51,222 nt of DNA. Source: an uncultured Prevotellaceae bacterium. Its GTDB lineage: Bacteria > Bacteroidota > Bacteroidia > Bacteroidales > Bacteroidaceae. Where the stretch lies: NCBI GenBank assembly GCA_900318795.1, contig ONLU01000027.1:1-51222 (forward strand). The letters run 5' to 3'. This document shows, in pieces, positions 7,759 through 15,964 of the stretch. The translations under genes and the position numbers were made by a program. The first letter of the stretch is position 1, and each line of letters opens with the position of its first letter. The notes beneath the pieces are model-generated. The model was not told where the DNA came from, did no database searches, and saw only the letters and a program-made list of their open reading frames with translations.

Positions 7759-9018
7759 CTAGTCTGCATTTAGTGCCTCTATGGGCAGTATTCTACTTGC
7801 CTTGAAAGCAGGAATCAGTCCTGCTATGGTGCCTGCCAGTACCATCACCATTGTTGCCTCGAAGCAGACGTCGAGTCCCACTGTCGGGTTGACAAACATC
7901 GTGGTTTGGAAGAGTCCCGTGTCAATGGTTTCGTGTCCCAGGGTGGCATCCATATACTCATTGGCCATCACACCCAGCACCATACCAATGTAGCCAAAGA
8001 ATGTCGTGATGATGACACTCTCGACGATGATGAGTCGCAGGATGTGTCTGGGTTTGGCGCCAATGGCCTTGCGTATGCCAAACTCGTGTGTGCGCTCCTT
8101 GACGGTGATGAGCATGATGTTGCTGACGCCCACGATGCCCGACAGCAGGGTGAACAGTCCTACAATCCAGAGGGCCGTGCGGATGATGCCTATACCCTGC
8201 TCCATCTGCATGTTGTTGGTATAGCGGTTCCAGAGCCACACGCTGCTCTCGTCCTCAGGGTGCGCCTGGTGGTTGGCATTCAGGCGGCGCCGGTAGTCTT
8301 TCTCAAAGTCCTCGTTGGCAGCTTCGGTCGTCAGTCCGTGGAAGGTAAACTCAATATTGCCCGCCTCATCGGTGTTGGCTCCGAAGATGCCCTTGATGGC
8401 CGAATAGGAAGAGAAAGCCTCTGACGAGCCACTCTCCTCGTCCTTATAGATGCCCACGACCTTGAAGGCGAAGTTGCCCACCTTGACATATCGGCCGAGG
8501 AGTGTCTGATAGTCCTTCTTAGGATCCAGTTCCTTGGCCTGCTTGTTGCTCAGTACGAGCACCTTGCGCTTCTCCTCCTGGTCTATCTGATTGATGAAGC
8601 GCCCGTAGAGCATCTCCATCTTGTCAATCTTCGTATGATTGGGATAGACGCCCGTCACTTCTGTAGCGATATACTCCTGTCCGTTGCTGATGGTGACATT
8701 GGCACTGTACTGTGCGCCCACCTCGTCGACGATGTCCTTGAACTCGGCATCCGTCGTACTGATGTCGCGCGTCTGCAGACGGATGCGTCGCCCTTCCTTC
8801 AGTCCCTGATAGGCCTTCGAGGTACGTCCGCCGAACACCATCATCGAGTTGGACAGGAAACGGGCCGACTGGTTCAACTGTGCATTGATGAGTCCGTTGC
8901 CGGCACCCAGCAGTACAACGAGCATGAAGATGCCCCACGCCACTGCGAAGCCCGTCAGGGCTGTCCGTAGCTTGTTGCGCTTGGCTGTCTGTGCTATTTC
9001 CTTGAATAGTTCAATCAT
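7759..9018 (-). CDS. MacB-like ABC transporter permease (first of two)
   Basis: A 419-residue permease with the same architecture as its downstream neighbour: an N-terminal helix (about residues 22-45), a periplasmic domain of about 230 residues, and C-terminal FtsX-type helices with ERTHEFGIRKAIGAKPRHIL. Two different permeases suggest a heterodimeric transporter. The gene begins 15 bases after the ATPase stop. The energy-coupling motif EFGIRKAIGA is intact. Confidence 0.9.
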   Translation of the reverse strand: MIELFKEIAQTAKRNKLRTALTGFAVAWGIFMLVVLLGAGNGLINAQLNQSARFLSNSMMVFGGRTSKAYQGLKEGRRIRLQTRDISTTDAEFKDIVDEVGAQYSANVTISNGQEYIATEVTGVYPNHTKIDKMEMLYGRFINQIDQEEKRKVLVLSNKQAKELDPKKDYQTLLGRYVKVGNFAFKVVGIYKDEESGSSEAFSSYSAIKGIFGANTDEAGNIEFTFHGLTTEAANEDFEKDYRRRLNANHQAHPEDESSVWLWNRYTNNMQMEQGIGIIRTALWIVGLFTLLSGIVGVSNIMLITVKERTHEFGIRKAIGAKPRHILRLIIVESVIITTFFGYIGMVLGVMANEYMDATLGHETIDTGLFQTTMFVNPTVGLDVCFEATMVMVLAGTIAGLIPAFKASRILPIEALNAD

Positions 9019-9033
9019 ATTCTTTGAACTTTT

Positions 9034-9696
9034 TTACTCTTCTATCAGTCCGTCCTTGATTCTGATGATGCGATTGGTCTGCTCGCCCACTGTCGGATCG
9101 TGGGTGACGATGATCTGGGTGATGCCCTCCTCCTGATTGAGTTGCTTCAGCAGTTCCATCACCTCAATACTTGTCTTCGAGTCGAGTGCTCCCGTAGGCT
9201 CGTCCGCCAGGATTATCTGAGGCTTGGTAATCAGTGCGCGGGCTATGGCCACACGCTGGCGCTGGCCACCCGACATCTCGTTGGGGTAGTGCTCAGCCCA
9301 GTTCAGCAGTCCCAGACGCTCCAGATACTCCAGGGCAAGGGTGTGCCGCTTCTTGCGCGACACCCCTTGATAAAATAGTGGCAACTCAACATTTTCTACT
9401 GCAGTCTTGAACGAAATCAGGTTGAACGACTGGAAGATGAATCCTATCATCCTGTTGCGATACTCAGCGGCACGCGTCTCCGAGAGATGCCAGATGGGCA
9501 CTCCGGCGAGCTCGTAACTGCCCGAGTCGTAGTTGTCCAGGATACCTAATATGTTCAACAAGGTACTCTTGCCCGAACCCGACGCACCCATGATGCTGAC
9601 GAACTCGCCCTTCTCGATGTCGAGCGTGATACCCTTCAGCACATGCAACGGCTGGGCGCCCTTATAGGTTTTATGAATGTCTTTTAAGTGAATCAT
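9034..9696 (-). CDS. MacB-type ABC transporter ATP-binding protein
   Basis: 220 residues from ATG 9694-9696 (MIHLKDIHKTYKG). An earlier ATG at 9744 would lie upstream of the promoter -7 box at 9722-9729, so the shorter form is preferred. Walker A is GASGSGKST (about 37-45), the ABC signature is MSGGQRQR (about 141), and Walker B is IILADEPTGALD (about 160). This is the LolD/MacB ATPase class. It energises the two permeases that follow in the operon. Confidence 0.92.
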   Translation of the reverse strand: MIHLKDIHKTYKGAQPLHVLKGITLDIEKGEFVSIMGASGSGKSTLLNILGILDNYDSGSYELAGVPIWHLSETRAAEYRNRMIGFIFQSFNLISFKTAVENVELPLFYQGVSRKKRHTLALEYLERLGLLNWAEHYPNEMSGGQRQRVAIARALITKPQIILADEPTGALDSKTSIEVMELLKQLNQEEGITQIIVTHDPTVGEQTNRIIRIKDGLIEE

Positions 9697-9721
9697 ACTG
9701 TTGATTTTGTCTATTTGACGG

Positions 9722-9729
9722 CAAAGATA
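9722..9729 (-). promoter_or_regulatory. Promoter -7 element of the efflux operon
   Basis: The minus strand reads TATCTTTG, followed about 25 bases later by the ATG at 9696. A clear -33 TTTG at the usual distance is not present, so only the -7 element is claimed. Confidence 0.5.
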
Positions 9730-9787
9730 GCCAGAAAGTTGCAAAGAACGGCATATTTAAGACGATATTTCGTCTCTCATCTACGAA

Positions 9788-10138
9788 TCACTGCTCCCAA
9801 GCCTTGCAGACTTCCTCTATCCCGATGCCCAGCAGGCGCATCTGCCGGAACAGCTCGGGCAGCCGTTCCTTCATGAACTCCTGCTTGCGCTCCTTCAGTA
9901 TCTGTTTCTTGGCACCAGGTGTCACGAAGTAGCCCAGGCCGCGCTTATTATATATAATGTTCGCGCGAGCCAGTTCGTCGTAGGCCTTGACGGTGGTGTT
10001 GGTGTTCACCTCCAGCAGTACGGCATACTCTCGGACACTGGGAATGCGGTCGTCGTCCTTGTACTTGCCGGCAAGGATCTCATCGCAGAGGCGGTCGGCT
10101 ATCTGGATGTATATCGCTTTATCGTTTGAGAATATCAT
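9788..10138 (-). CDS. GntR-family regulator, YtrA type
   Basis: A 116-residue protein with the winged helix of GntR regulators. Residues 1-70 contain IYIQIADRLCDEILAGKY, RIPSVREYAVLLEVNTNTT and the wing NKRGLGYFV. The C-terminal region is only about 45 residues of helix, as in the short YtrA subfamily that controls ABC transporters. It is the last gene of the ABC operon and its start overlaps the preceding permease gene by 20 bases. The likely operator is the palindrome at 12685-12704. It is probably an autoregulatory repressor whose ligand is unknown. Confidence 0.88.
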   Translation of the reverse strand: MIFSNDKAIYIQIADRLCDEILAGKYKDDDRIPSVREYAVLLEVNTNTTVKAYDELARANIIYNKRGLGYFVTPGAKKQILKERKQEFMKERLPELFRQMRLLGIGIEEVCKAWEQ

Positions 10139-11006
10139 AATTAGTCCATTTGTTGGTTATCAGTTGGAAGTTCTTGAAGATATGGAACGAAGCCCAATAG
10201 TTGAAGACAGCGAGCAGGGGTAGCAGGACGGCGAGCACATAGGCTGGGATGCCAACCTCGCCAGACACGTAACGACCATTCTCCCAAGTAGATGTAAACA
10301 TAGAGAGTTCGAAATAATGCATAGTCTTTACAAAAATCACCCAGAACAAGATGAATATGATACAAGATATGACGAATGAATATTTGCGGAACAAGGTTCC
10401 TCCGATGATGAGGAGCGAATGTGTCCATACGGCAATGGCAGTTATCACAAAGAGATTCATCACCAGATAGAACCAGTTGCAAGAATCAGCCTCCAGTATA
10501 TGAGGCGTCAGATTATCCATCATCTTGGGGATGGCCGACGACCACCAGTAATAGTATTCCGTTGGATTGCCTATATACGAAACCTTTGCCTCAGTGTAGG
10601 GTCCACTGATCCAGAACCACGCCATGCGGAGACTGTCGCCCAACACGAAAGCCAGGAAGACGCCCAGTACACAGACGACGGAGGTGTAGGTCATCAGGGC
10701 AAGGAACTTTTCGAGATTGTTTGCCGGCAGCATGAGGAAAGCCTCGCGCTTGCGCTTCTCGTTCACCCCCGACACGATGGTGCTGACCAGGATGAGCGAC
10801 GTCACTGCAAAGACGGCAGCACCTACCTGTCCGTAATGCTTCAGCATGGTGAAAGGAGAGTCAAGACTACTCATTCTAAGCAGTATCATTTCAGCCATAA
10901 ACACACCCACTACGGAGCCTGCCACAGCATAGAGCACACGACGCTGATTGACACTCAGCACCCAACGGAGCGTCTTTCCGAATCTATTGAAACTAAACGT
11001 ATTCAT
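10119..11006 (-). CDS. ABC exporter membrane subunit (second)
   Basis: About 295 residues from ATG 11004-11006 (MNTFSFNRFGKTLRWVLSVNQRR). A longer start at 11033 would overlap the upstream gene. Five or six hydrophobic segments are visible, including VLYAVAGSVVGVFMAEMILL and ISCIIFILFWVIFV. It resembles its upstream neighbour in its N-terminal pattern (FN.ERFGK..RW) and in a LMLPASN-type motif (here AFLMLPANNLEKF), so the two are distant paralogues. With the ATPase it probably forms an ABC-2-like exporter; the substrate cannot be told. Confidence 0.75.
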   Translation of the reverse strand: MNTFSFNRFGKTLRWVLSVNQRRVLYAVAGSVVGVFMAEMILLRMSSLDSPFTMLKHYGQVGAAVFAVTSLILVSTIVSGVNEKRKREAFLMLPANNLEKFLALMTYTSVVCVLGVFLAFVLGDSLRMAWFWISGPYTEAKVSYIGNPTEYYYWWSSAIPKMMDNLTPHILEADSCNWFYLVMNLFVITAIAVWTHSLLIIGGTLFRKYSFVISCIIFILFWVIFVKTMHYFELSMFTSTWENGRYVSGEVGIPAYVLAVLLPLLAVFNYWASFHIFKNFQLITNKWTNYDILKR

Positions 11007-11010
11007 ATCC

Positions 11011-11790
11011 TTACCAATTAATGAATTTACCAATGACCTGTTGATGGCAGAAGAGTCTATAAGACAACCAGAAGTTCAGAATGGTCCAGCAGAGCGCCAC
11101 GAGGTCGGTGATGAGCAGATCTGTAGTTGTAGCTTCCGCAGCAGACACCTGTACGTGAGGAACGATGGCCAGCAGGATGATGACGAGGGTGGTCAGTACC
11201 CAGTTGAACTTACGGGTGCGAAAGAAGGTGGCTCCCAGGGCGTAGAGCGAATGGAACCATACGGACAGCGACAACAGGGAATTCAGGAACACGAAGCGCA
11301 GATGGCTGTGTACTTCCAGTTGGAACAAACGACTGAGGCTATCCACCAGCGTGGAGGTGACGAAGGTGACGTGCTCGTGACCCACCATCAGGTTGACGAC
11401 ATACTGCAACACGTCGGCTCCCAACAAAGCCACCAGATAAAGGGGCAACAGGAGTATCCACGACGCATAGCGCATCAGGTATTTCTCGAAATTGGAGGCA
11501 GGCAGCATCATCAGGTTCTGCATGTCGTGCTTGCCCTCCATACTATAGAACATAAAGGAAGAGCCCAATACGAAGGTGGTTCCAAACAGGATTATCACGG
11601 CGATGGAGCAGGTCTCATAGGCACTGATGCTACTATGCACCGACTCGCGGTTCATCACCCATGTGAAGAACAGGAAGAGGAACGTCAGGATGGCAAAGAC
11701 CTGCAAGAAGCTCTTGATGAAGTACTTCTTGTCGTTGACCAGCGACCAACGGGCCAGTTTTCCGAATCTTTGTATATTAAACTGAATCAT
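11011..11790 (-). CDS. ABC exporter membrane subunit (first)
   Basis: A 259-residue integral membrane protein that begins MIQFNIQRFGKLARWSLVND and has about six hydrophobic stretches, such as FLQVFAILTFLFLFFTWV and WILLLPLYLVALLGADVL. The motif MMLPASNFEKYLMRY mirrors the second permease. It lies between the ATPase gene and the second permease gene. The 42-base spacer to the ATPase contains a direct repeat GTTATTATGTC. The family is common in Bacteroidetes GntR-ABC operons but lacks a trivial name. Confidence 0.75.
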   Translation of the reverse strand: MIQFNIQRFGKLARWSLVNDKKYFIKSFLQVFAILTFLFLFFTWVMNRESVHSSISAYETCSIAVIILFGTTFVLGSSFMFYSMEGKHDMQNLMMLPASNFEKYLMRYASWILLLPLYLVALLGADVLQYVVNLMVGHEHVTFVTSTLVDSLSRLFQLEVHSHLRFVFLNSLLSLSVWFHSLYALGATFFRTRKFNWVLTTLVIILLAIVPHVQVSAAEATTTDLLITDLVALCWTILNFWLSYRLFCHQQVIGKFINW

Positions 11791-11832
11791 AACTGTTATT
11801 CTGTTATTATGTCTAAAACCCGTTATTATGTC

Positions 11833-12648
11833 CTATATCTTACCTTCGTTGACGGCATTGAACAGCAGTTCCAGGTTGACCTGCGTCTCAGGACTGCCGG
11901 CCTTGCGGGGTGCTACGACGGCATTGCCCTGCAGGGAGGGTTCGGCATAGAGCACATCATCCATCTCAGCGGGTGTGCGATACTCGAAGGTATATTTCTC
12001 CTGGATCTCGGCTACCGAAGCGTTAAGCAACAACTTCTGGGGCGAGAGGATAAGGATATGGTCCAGCAACGACTCGACATCATGCACCTGATGGGTGGAG
12101 ATGATGAGCGTGCGGTCTTCCGTCATGTGCTGGGCAATGACCTTACGGAACTGGCTCTTCGAAGGAATATCCAGTCCGTTGGTGGGTTCGTCCATCAGCA
12201 GCACCTTCGTACCAGCTGCCAAAGCGAACGACATGAATACCTTCTTCTTCTGACCCATCGAGAGCGCATTCAGCTTCAGGTCGGTAGTCAGTTCAAAGTC
12301 CTTCAGACAAGCCTCCAGCACGTCGCGAGAGAAGCGCGGATAGAAGGGCTCGTTGATTTTCACATATTGCTCCAGCGACATTGCTGGCAGGTCGAACTCC
12401 TCGGGCACGATGAATATCTCGCTGAGCGTCTCGGGCTTTCTCAATTTAGTCTCCACCCCATCGTAACTGACGCTTCCTGTCTTGGGGCGCAGCAGGCCGG
12501 AAATCAAATAGAGCAGGGTCGACTTGCCCGTGCCGTTCTTACCCAGCAGGCCGTAGATGCGGTTTGCCTCCAGGCTCAGACTGAAATCGTCGAAGACCAG
12601 GTCCTTCTGGCCTGCGTACTTAAAACTGATGTTTTTAACGTCTATCAT
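11833..12648 (-). CDS. ABC transporter ATP-binding protein of the GntR-controlled operon
   Basis: A 271-residue ATPase with Walker A GLLGKNGTGKSTLLYL (about residues 33-48), signature LSMGQKKKV (about 130) and Walker B VLLMDEPTNGLD (about 150-161), followed by the switch His in IISTHQVHDVE. The class is that of ABC-2-type exporters (YtrB/CcmA-like). It is the first gene of a four-gene operon with two permeases and the GntR regulator. Its ATG follows the promoter and palindrome by about 40 bases. Confidence 0.9.
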   Translation of the reverse strand: MIDVKNISFKYAGQKDLVFDDFSLSLEANRIYGLLGKNGTGKSTLLYLISGLLRPKTGSVSYDGVETKLRKPETLSEIFIVPEEFDLPAMSLEQYVKINEPFYPRFSRDVLEACLKDFELTTDLKLNALSMGQKKKVFMSFALAAGTKVLLMDEPTNGLDIPSKSQFRKVIAQHMTEDRTLIISTHQVHDVESLLDHILILSPQKLLLNASVAEIQEKYTFEYRTPAEMDDVLYAEPSLQGNAVVAPRKAGSPETQVNLELLFNAVNEGKI

Positions 12649-12684
12649 AATCGTATCATTTAGGTTGAATAAGCGTCTCTTTGG

Positions 12685-12704
12685 TGTACTACCTTAATAG
12701 TACA
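12685..12704. promoter_or_regulatory. Candidate GntR/YtrA operator palindrome
   Basis: Perfect 7-base arms TGTACTA (12685-12691) and TAGTACA (12698-12704) surround six bases. The element begins four bases after the -7 box and so covers the expected transcription start. A dimeric repressor bound here would block the operon that ends in the GntR gene. Confidence 0.7.
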
Positions 12705-12707
12705 CTG

Positions 12708-12739
12708 CAAAAGTACGACAAATATACTTTCCCTCCAAA
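12708..12739 (-). promoter_or_regulatory. Promoter of the GntR-ABC operon
   Basis: The minus strand has TTTG (12736-12739), 20 bases, then TACTTTTG (12708-12715), matching the -33/-7 consensus. The leader to ATG 12648 is about 55 bases and starts in the palindrome. Nothing coding is seen from 12740 to 12884. Confidence 0.7.
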
Positions 12740-12884
12740 TTTTTCGGGCATTATTTTTCCGATTAACACACTTTTAACATTCCCACCTTATTTAATATAT
12801 ATCCGTCCAGCATGATAAACATATTTCCCTGCCTCGCTGAGGAAAAGTTGCTGAGAGGTTAGGGAAAAAGCCATAGGCACATCA

Positions 12885-12923
12885 GAAAAAAGCCTTCGGG
12901 AAGGGGGAAACTTCAGGAAGGCT
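12885..12923 (-). terminator. Rho-independent terminator of nadK
   Basis: Arms AGCCTTC and GAAGGCT (12891-12897 and 12917-12923) pair perfectly. On the minus strand the hairpin is followed by a T run. It lies about 30 bases past the nadK stop. Confidence 0.75.
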
Positions 12924-12951
12924 GACTCTGCAGTAGAAAGAGGGGGAAAAA

Positions 12952-13842
12952 CTAATGGCGCTGGTCGGCTCCCCACATCATCTTCTCGCGCAAGGTGCGG
13001 AAGTAGCGGGTGCCCGAGCGCTTGATGACCTGCACGCGATAAGGTGCCTTACGCAGGGTGAGGGTTGTCGAGTCGGGCAACTTCTCCGAGCGTCCGTCCA
13101 GAGCCACGAGGAAGTTGTGGGTACGCGACTCGACCGTCAGCGTGATGACGGAATCCTCAGCCACGACAATAGGGCGCACGTTAAGAGAGTGCGGAGCGAC
13201 TGCCGTCAGCGAAAAGACATGCGTGCCGGGCACGATGATAGGACCACCGACGGAGAGCGAATAGGCCGTAGAGCCCGTGGGAGTAGACATCACGAGACCA
13301 TCGGCCTGATAGGTGGTCAGCGTCTCACCGTTGATGGAGGCATGGATGGTAATCATCGAGGCATTGTCACGCTTCAGGATAGCCACATCGTTCAGGGCAC
13401 AGGGATAGCCCTCCAAGGGTGCCCCGTCCGTTTCCACCTGAATGACAGCTCGCGTCTCGACACTATAATCGTCCGTATAGAGTGCCGCAACAGTATGCTC
13501 AATGTCGCCTGCATGGATGTCTGCCAGAAAACCCAGACGGCCCGTATTGATGCCCAGGATAGGTATCTCCTTGTGTCCCACCATGCTGGCCGTACGCAGG
13601 AAGGTGCCGTCGCCGCCCATCGAGATGGCGAAATCGGCACTGAAGTCGGTGCCGTCAAACACATGTACTCCATCAATAGGAAACTGCTGTCCGTCAGTCA
13701 GGAACTCGTAGAAGGCACGTTCCATCAGCACTTCAGCCTTGCGCTCAGAGAGGCTGGCCAGCAGTTTCTGGATGGACACTGACTTCTTGGGCTGGTAGGT
13801 GTTGCCGAAGATGGCAAAACGAAGTTTTCGCGAGGTCGTCAT
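12952..13842 (-). CDS. nadK: NAD kinase
   Basis: A 296-residue enzyme that phosphorylates NAD to NADP with ATP or polyphosphate. The diagnostic GGDGTFLRTA sits near residue 75, with the catalytic Asp, and NTGRLGFLADI follows near residue 99. The NAD-binding region has LNDVAILKRDNASMI and the Gly-rich PTGSTAYSLSVGGPI, and the length is normal for the family. Its promoter region faces that of pdxJ, so these two cofactor genes are divergent, and a terminator follows the stop. Confidence 0.95.
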   Translation of the reverse strand: MTTSRKLRFAIFGNTYQPKKSVSIQKLLASLSERKAEVLMERAFYEFLTDGQQFPIDGVHVFDGTDFSADFAISMGGDGTFLRTASMVGHKEIPILGINTGRLGFLADIHAGDIEHTVAALYTDDYSVETRAVIQVETDGAPLEGYPCALNDVAILKRDNASMITIHASINGETLTTYQADGLVMSTPTGSTAYSLSVGGPIIVPGTHVFSLTAVAPHSLNVRPIVVAEDSVITLTVESRTHNFLVALDGRSEKLPDSTTLTLRKAPYRVQVIKRSGTRYFRTLREKMMWGADQRH

Positions 13843-13882
13843 TTTTTATCCTTTTTTTCGCTGTTATTTGCCAAAGATTTTG

Positions 13883-13890
13883 TATCTTTG
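13883..13890 (+). promoter_or_regulatory. Promoter -7 element of the pdxJ operon
   Basis: TATCTTTG lies about 65 bases upstream of the pdxJ ATG. A TTTG at 13867-13870 is too close for the standard -33 spacing, so the -33 element is uncertain. Confidence 0.5.
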
Positions 13891-13907
13891 CATCATTAAT
13901 CGTGCTG

Positions 13908-13915
13908 CAAAGATA
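13908..13915 (-). promoter_or_regulatory. Promoter -7 element of nadK
   Basis: The minus strand reads TATCTTTG about 65 bases upstream of the nadK ATG. It faces the pdxJ element and the two predicted transcripts overlap at their 5' ends. Confidence 0.5.
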
Positions 13916-13954
13916 GTTATTTTTAACGTAAAAGCATTAAAAGGACACAGAAAA

Positions 13955-14668
13955 ATGACAAAACTTAGCGTAAATATCAATAAGATTGCCACTCTGCGCA
14001 ATGCGCGAGGCGGCAACAATCCTAACGTACTGAAGGTGGCATACGACGTGGAAACGTTTGGCGCACAAGGTATTACCGTTCACCCCCGTCCCGACGAGCG
14101 CCACATACGCTATCAGGACGTGCGCGACCTGAGACCACAGATTCAGACGGAGTTCAACATCGAGGGCAACCCCATCGAGTCGTTCACCCAGCTGGTGTTG
14201 GAGGTCAAGCCCACACAGGTGACACTGGTGCCCGACGGGAACGATCAGATTACGTCGAACCACGGATGGGACACGCTGGAGAACCGGCCGTTCCTGACGG
14301 ACATCTGCCGGGTGTTCAAGGATGCAGGCATCCGCGTCAGCATCTTCGTGGATGCCAACCCGCGGATGGTGGAGGGTGCCAAGGTGTGTGGTGCCGACCG
14401 TGTGGAGCTGTACACCGAACCCTATGCCTCGGGCTATGCCCAGAATCGTGAGGCCGCCATTGCCCCCTTCATTGCTGCTGCCGAGGAGGCTCGCCGCGTG
14501 GGCTTGGGACTGAACGCCGGTCACGACCTGTCGTTGGAGAATCTGGCCTACTACCACCAGATGATTCCCTGGACGGACGAGGTGTCGATAGGTCACGCCC
14601 TCATCTGCGATGCCCTCTATCTGGGACTGGAGGAAACCGTCAAGCAATACTTGCAAGCATTAAAATAA
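13955..14668 (+). CDS. pdxJ: Pyridoxine 5'-phosphate synthase
   Basis: About 237 residues from ATG 13955 (MTKLSVNINKIATLRNARGG), the conserved N terminus of the family. The frame stays open upstream but crosses the promoter. PdxJ condenses 1-deoxyxylulose 5-phosphate with 3-amino-2-oxopropyl phosphate in vitamin B6 synthesis. Visible family features are the N-terminal RNARGG, HPRPDERHI with catalytic and phosphate-binding residues, VTLVPD, VSIFVD, and LNAGHDLSLENL near the end. It heads a plus-strand run with the DJ-1 family gene, ispD and recG at short spacings. Confidence 0.96.
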   Translation: MTKLSVNINKIATLRNARGGNNPNVLKVAYDVETFGAQGITVHPRPDERHIRYQDVRDLRPQIQTEFNIEGNPIESFTQLVLEVKPTQVTLVPDGNDQITSNHGWDTLENRPFLTDICRVFKDAGIRVSIFVDANPRMVEGAKVCGADRVELYTEPYASGYAQNREAAIAPFIAAAEEARRVGLGLNAGHDLSLENLAYYHQMIPWTDEVSIGHALICDALYLGLEETVKQYLQALK

Positions 14669-14675
14669 AACAACT

Positions 14676-15242
14676 ATGGCAAAGGTTTATGTTTTCTTAG
14701 CTGAAGGCTTCGAGGATGTCGAGGCTCTGATTCCCATTGACGTTTGGCGTCGCGGAGGTTTGGACGTAGTAACTGTCAGCATCACTGACTTCCCCATGGT
14801 GCAGTCGGCCCACGGCGTGAGCATCGAGGCTGACACCATATTCGAGCAGTGCGACTTCTCGGATGCCGACCTGCTGTTCCTGCCCGGCGGAATGCCAGGA
14901 GCCAGCAACCTCTATGCCCACGAAGGAGTCTGCGAAACCATCAAGAACCAGCACCTTTCAGGTCACAAGGTGGCAGCCATCTGTGCCTCGCCTGCTGTAG
15001 TGCTGGCACCACTGGGTGTGCTCGACGGCAAGCGCGCCACCTGCTACCCAGGCTTCGAAGAGGCTCTGGCAAAGGGACACTACACGGGAGCCCTTATCAC
15101 CGTCGACGGCAATGTCACCACGGGTGAGGGTCCTGCTGCGGCCTTCCCCTTCGCCTATGAACTGCTGGCTCAGATGACCAGTCCACAGGAAGCACAGCAG
15201 ATAGCCGAAGGCATGCGCTTCACTCACCTGATGGCACGATGA
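14676..15242 (+). CDS. DJ-1/PfpI family protein (YajL-like)
   Basis: A 188-residue protein with the DJ-1 fold. The N terminus is [20 protein letters not shown], whose Glu near residue 15 is the conserved partner of the catalytic Cys. The nucleophile elbow is [15 protein letters not shown], with Cys near residue 107, and [11 protein letters not shown] is also typical. Members act as glyoxalase III, protein/nucleotide deglycase or chaperone; the specific activity is not decidable here. It starts seven bases after pdxJ and overlaps ispD by four bases (ATGA). Confidence 0.9.
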   Translation: MAKVYVFLAEGFEDVEALIPIDVWRRGGLDVVTVSITDFPMVQSAHGVSIEADTIFEQCDFSDADLLFLPGGMPGASNLYAHEGVCETIKNQHLSGHKVAAICASPAVVLAPLGVLDGKRATCYPGFEEALAKGHYTGALITVDGNVTTGEGPAAAFPFAYELLAQMTSPQEAQQIAEGMRFTHLMAR

Positions 15243-15949
15243 ACTACGTCATCATCGTAGCTGGTGGCAAGGGGCTGCGCATGGGAAGTGACATTCCCAA
15301 GCAATTCCTGCCTATTGGTGGGAAACCGGTGCTGATGCGCACCATAGACAGGTTTCGCGAGTACTCCCCCACCCTGCAAATCATCCTCGTGCTACCCAAG
15401 GCACAACAGGACTACTGGCGCCTATTGTGTAAGGAATATGCCTTTCCCCTTCCCTCGACAGGAGAGGTCGGGAAGGGCTCCTACCTTTTAGCCGATGGCG
15501 GCGAGACGCGCTTCCACTCGGTGCAGAACGGACTGGCACTGATTCCCGACGATGCTGAGGGGGTCGTAGGAGTGCACGACGGTGTGCGCCCATTCCCCTC
15601 CATTGAGGTCATCCGCAACTGCTACGAGACTGCTCGCGAGAAGAAGGCTGTCATCCCTGTCATTCCCGTTGTCGAAACAGTTCGCCATTTGAAAGGCGAA
15701 ACGTCCGAAACGGTGCCTCGCGGCGACTACCGATTGGTGCAAACGCCCCAGACGTTTGACATACAGTTGCTGAAGAGTGCAAACCGACAGCCCTACAACG
15801 ACAACTTCACGGACGATGCCTCCGTGGTCGAGGCCTTCGGTTTCGATATCACCCTGGTGGAGGGCAATCGCGAGAACATCAAGATCACTACTCCCTACGA
15901 CCTGAAGATAGCTGAAGTACTGATAGAAAATCCGTGTCCATCCGTGTAA
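15239..15949 (+). CDS. ispD: 2-C-methyl-D-erythritol 4-phosphate cytidylyltransferase
   Basis: A 236-residue enzyme of the non-mevalonate isoprenoid pathway that makes CDP-methylerythritol. The CTP-binding loop is [16 protein letters not shown] (about residues 9-24), and GVHDGVRPF (about 118) and LVQTPQTF (about 167) are conserved. An unusual stretch [13 protein letters not shown], near residues 70-82, precedes [15 protein letters not shown] and is encoded by a palindrome (15447-15477). Its first base pairs overlap the DJ-1 stop, so it is probably translated by coupling. recG follows after 15 bases. Confidence 0.94.
   Translation: MNYVIIVAGGKGLRMGSDIPKQFLPIGGKPVLMRTIDRFREYSPTLQIILVLPKAQQDYWRLLCKEYAFPLPSTGEVGKGSYLLADGGETRFHSVQNGLALIPDDAEGVVGVHDGVRPFPSIEVIRNCYETAREKKAVIPVIPVVETVRHLKGETSETVPRGDYRLVQTPQTFDIQLLKSANRQPYNDNFTDDASVVEAFGFDITLVEGNRENIKITTPYDLKIAEVLIENPCPSV
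15447..15477. repeat. Palindromic insert inside ispD
   Basis: CCCTTCCC (15447-15454) and GGGAAGGG (15470-15477) are perfect inverted arms. The stem extends inward by CGAC/GTCG with one bulged T. It is read in frame and adds about ten residues in a surface-loop position of IspD. Confidence 0.7.
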
Positions 15950-15964
15950 TCCGCGCCTTAGAAA

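Noticed and set aside
9697-9744. Longer start of the efflux ATPase
   Set aside because: The -7 promoter box lies inside this stretch, so the upstream ATG would not be transcribed.
10948-12663. 571-codon plus-strand frame over the ABC operon
   Set aside because: It runs antisense to three genes with clear ATPase and membrane features and is rich in Gln, His and Arg, as artefactual frames are.
12788-12976. 62-codon minus-strand frame after nadK
   Set aside because: It overlaps the nadK 3' end and terminator, has low-complexity composition and no family features; it is probably chance.
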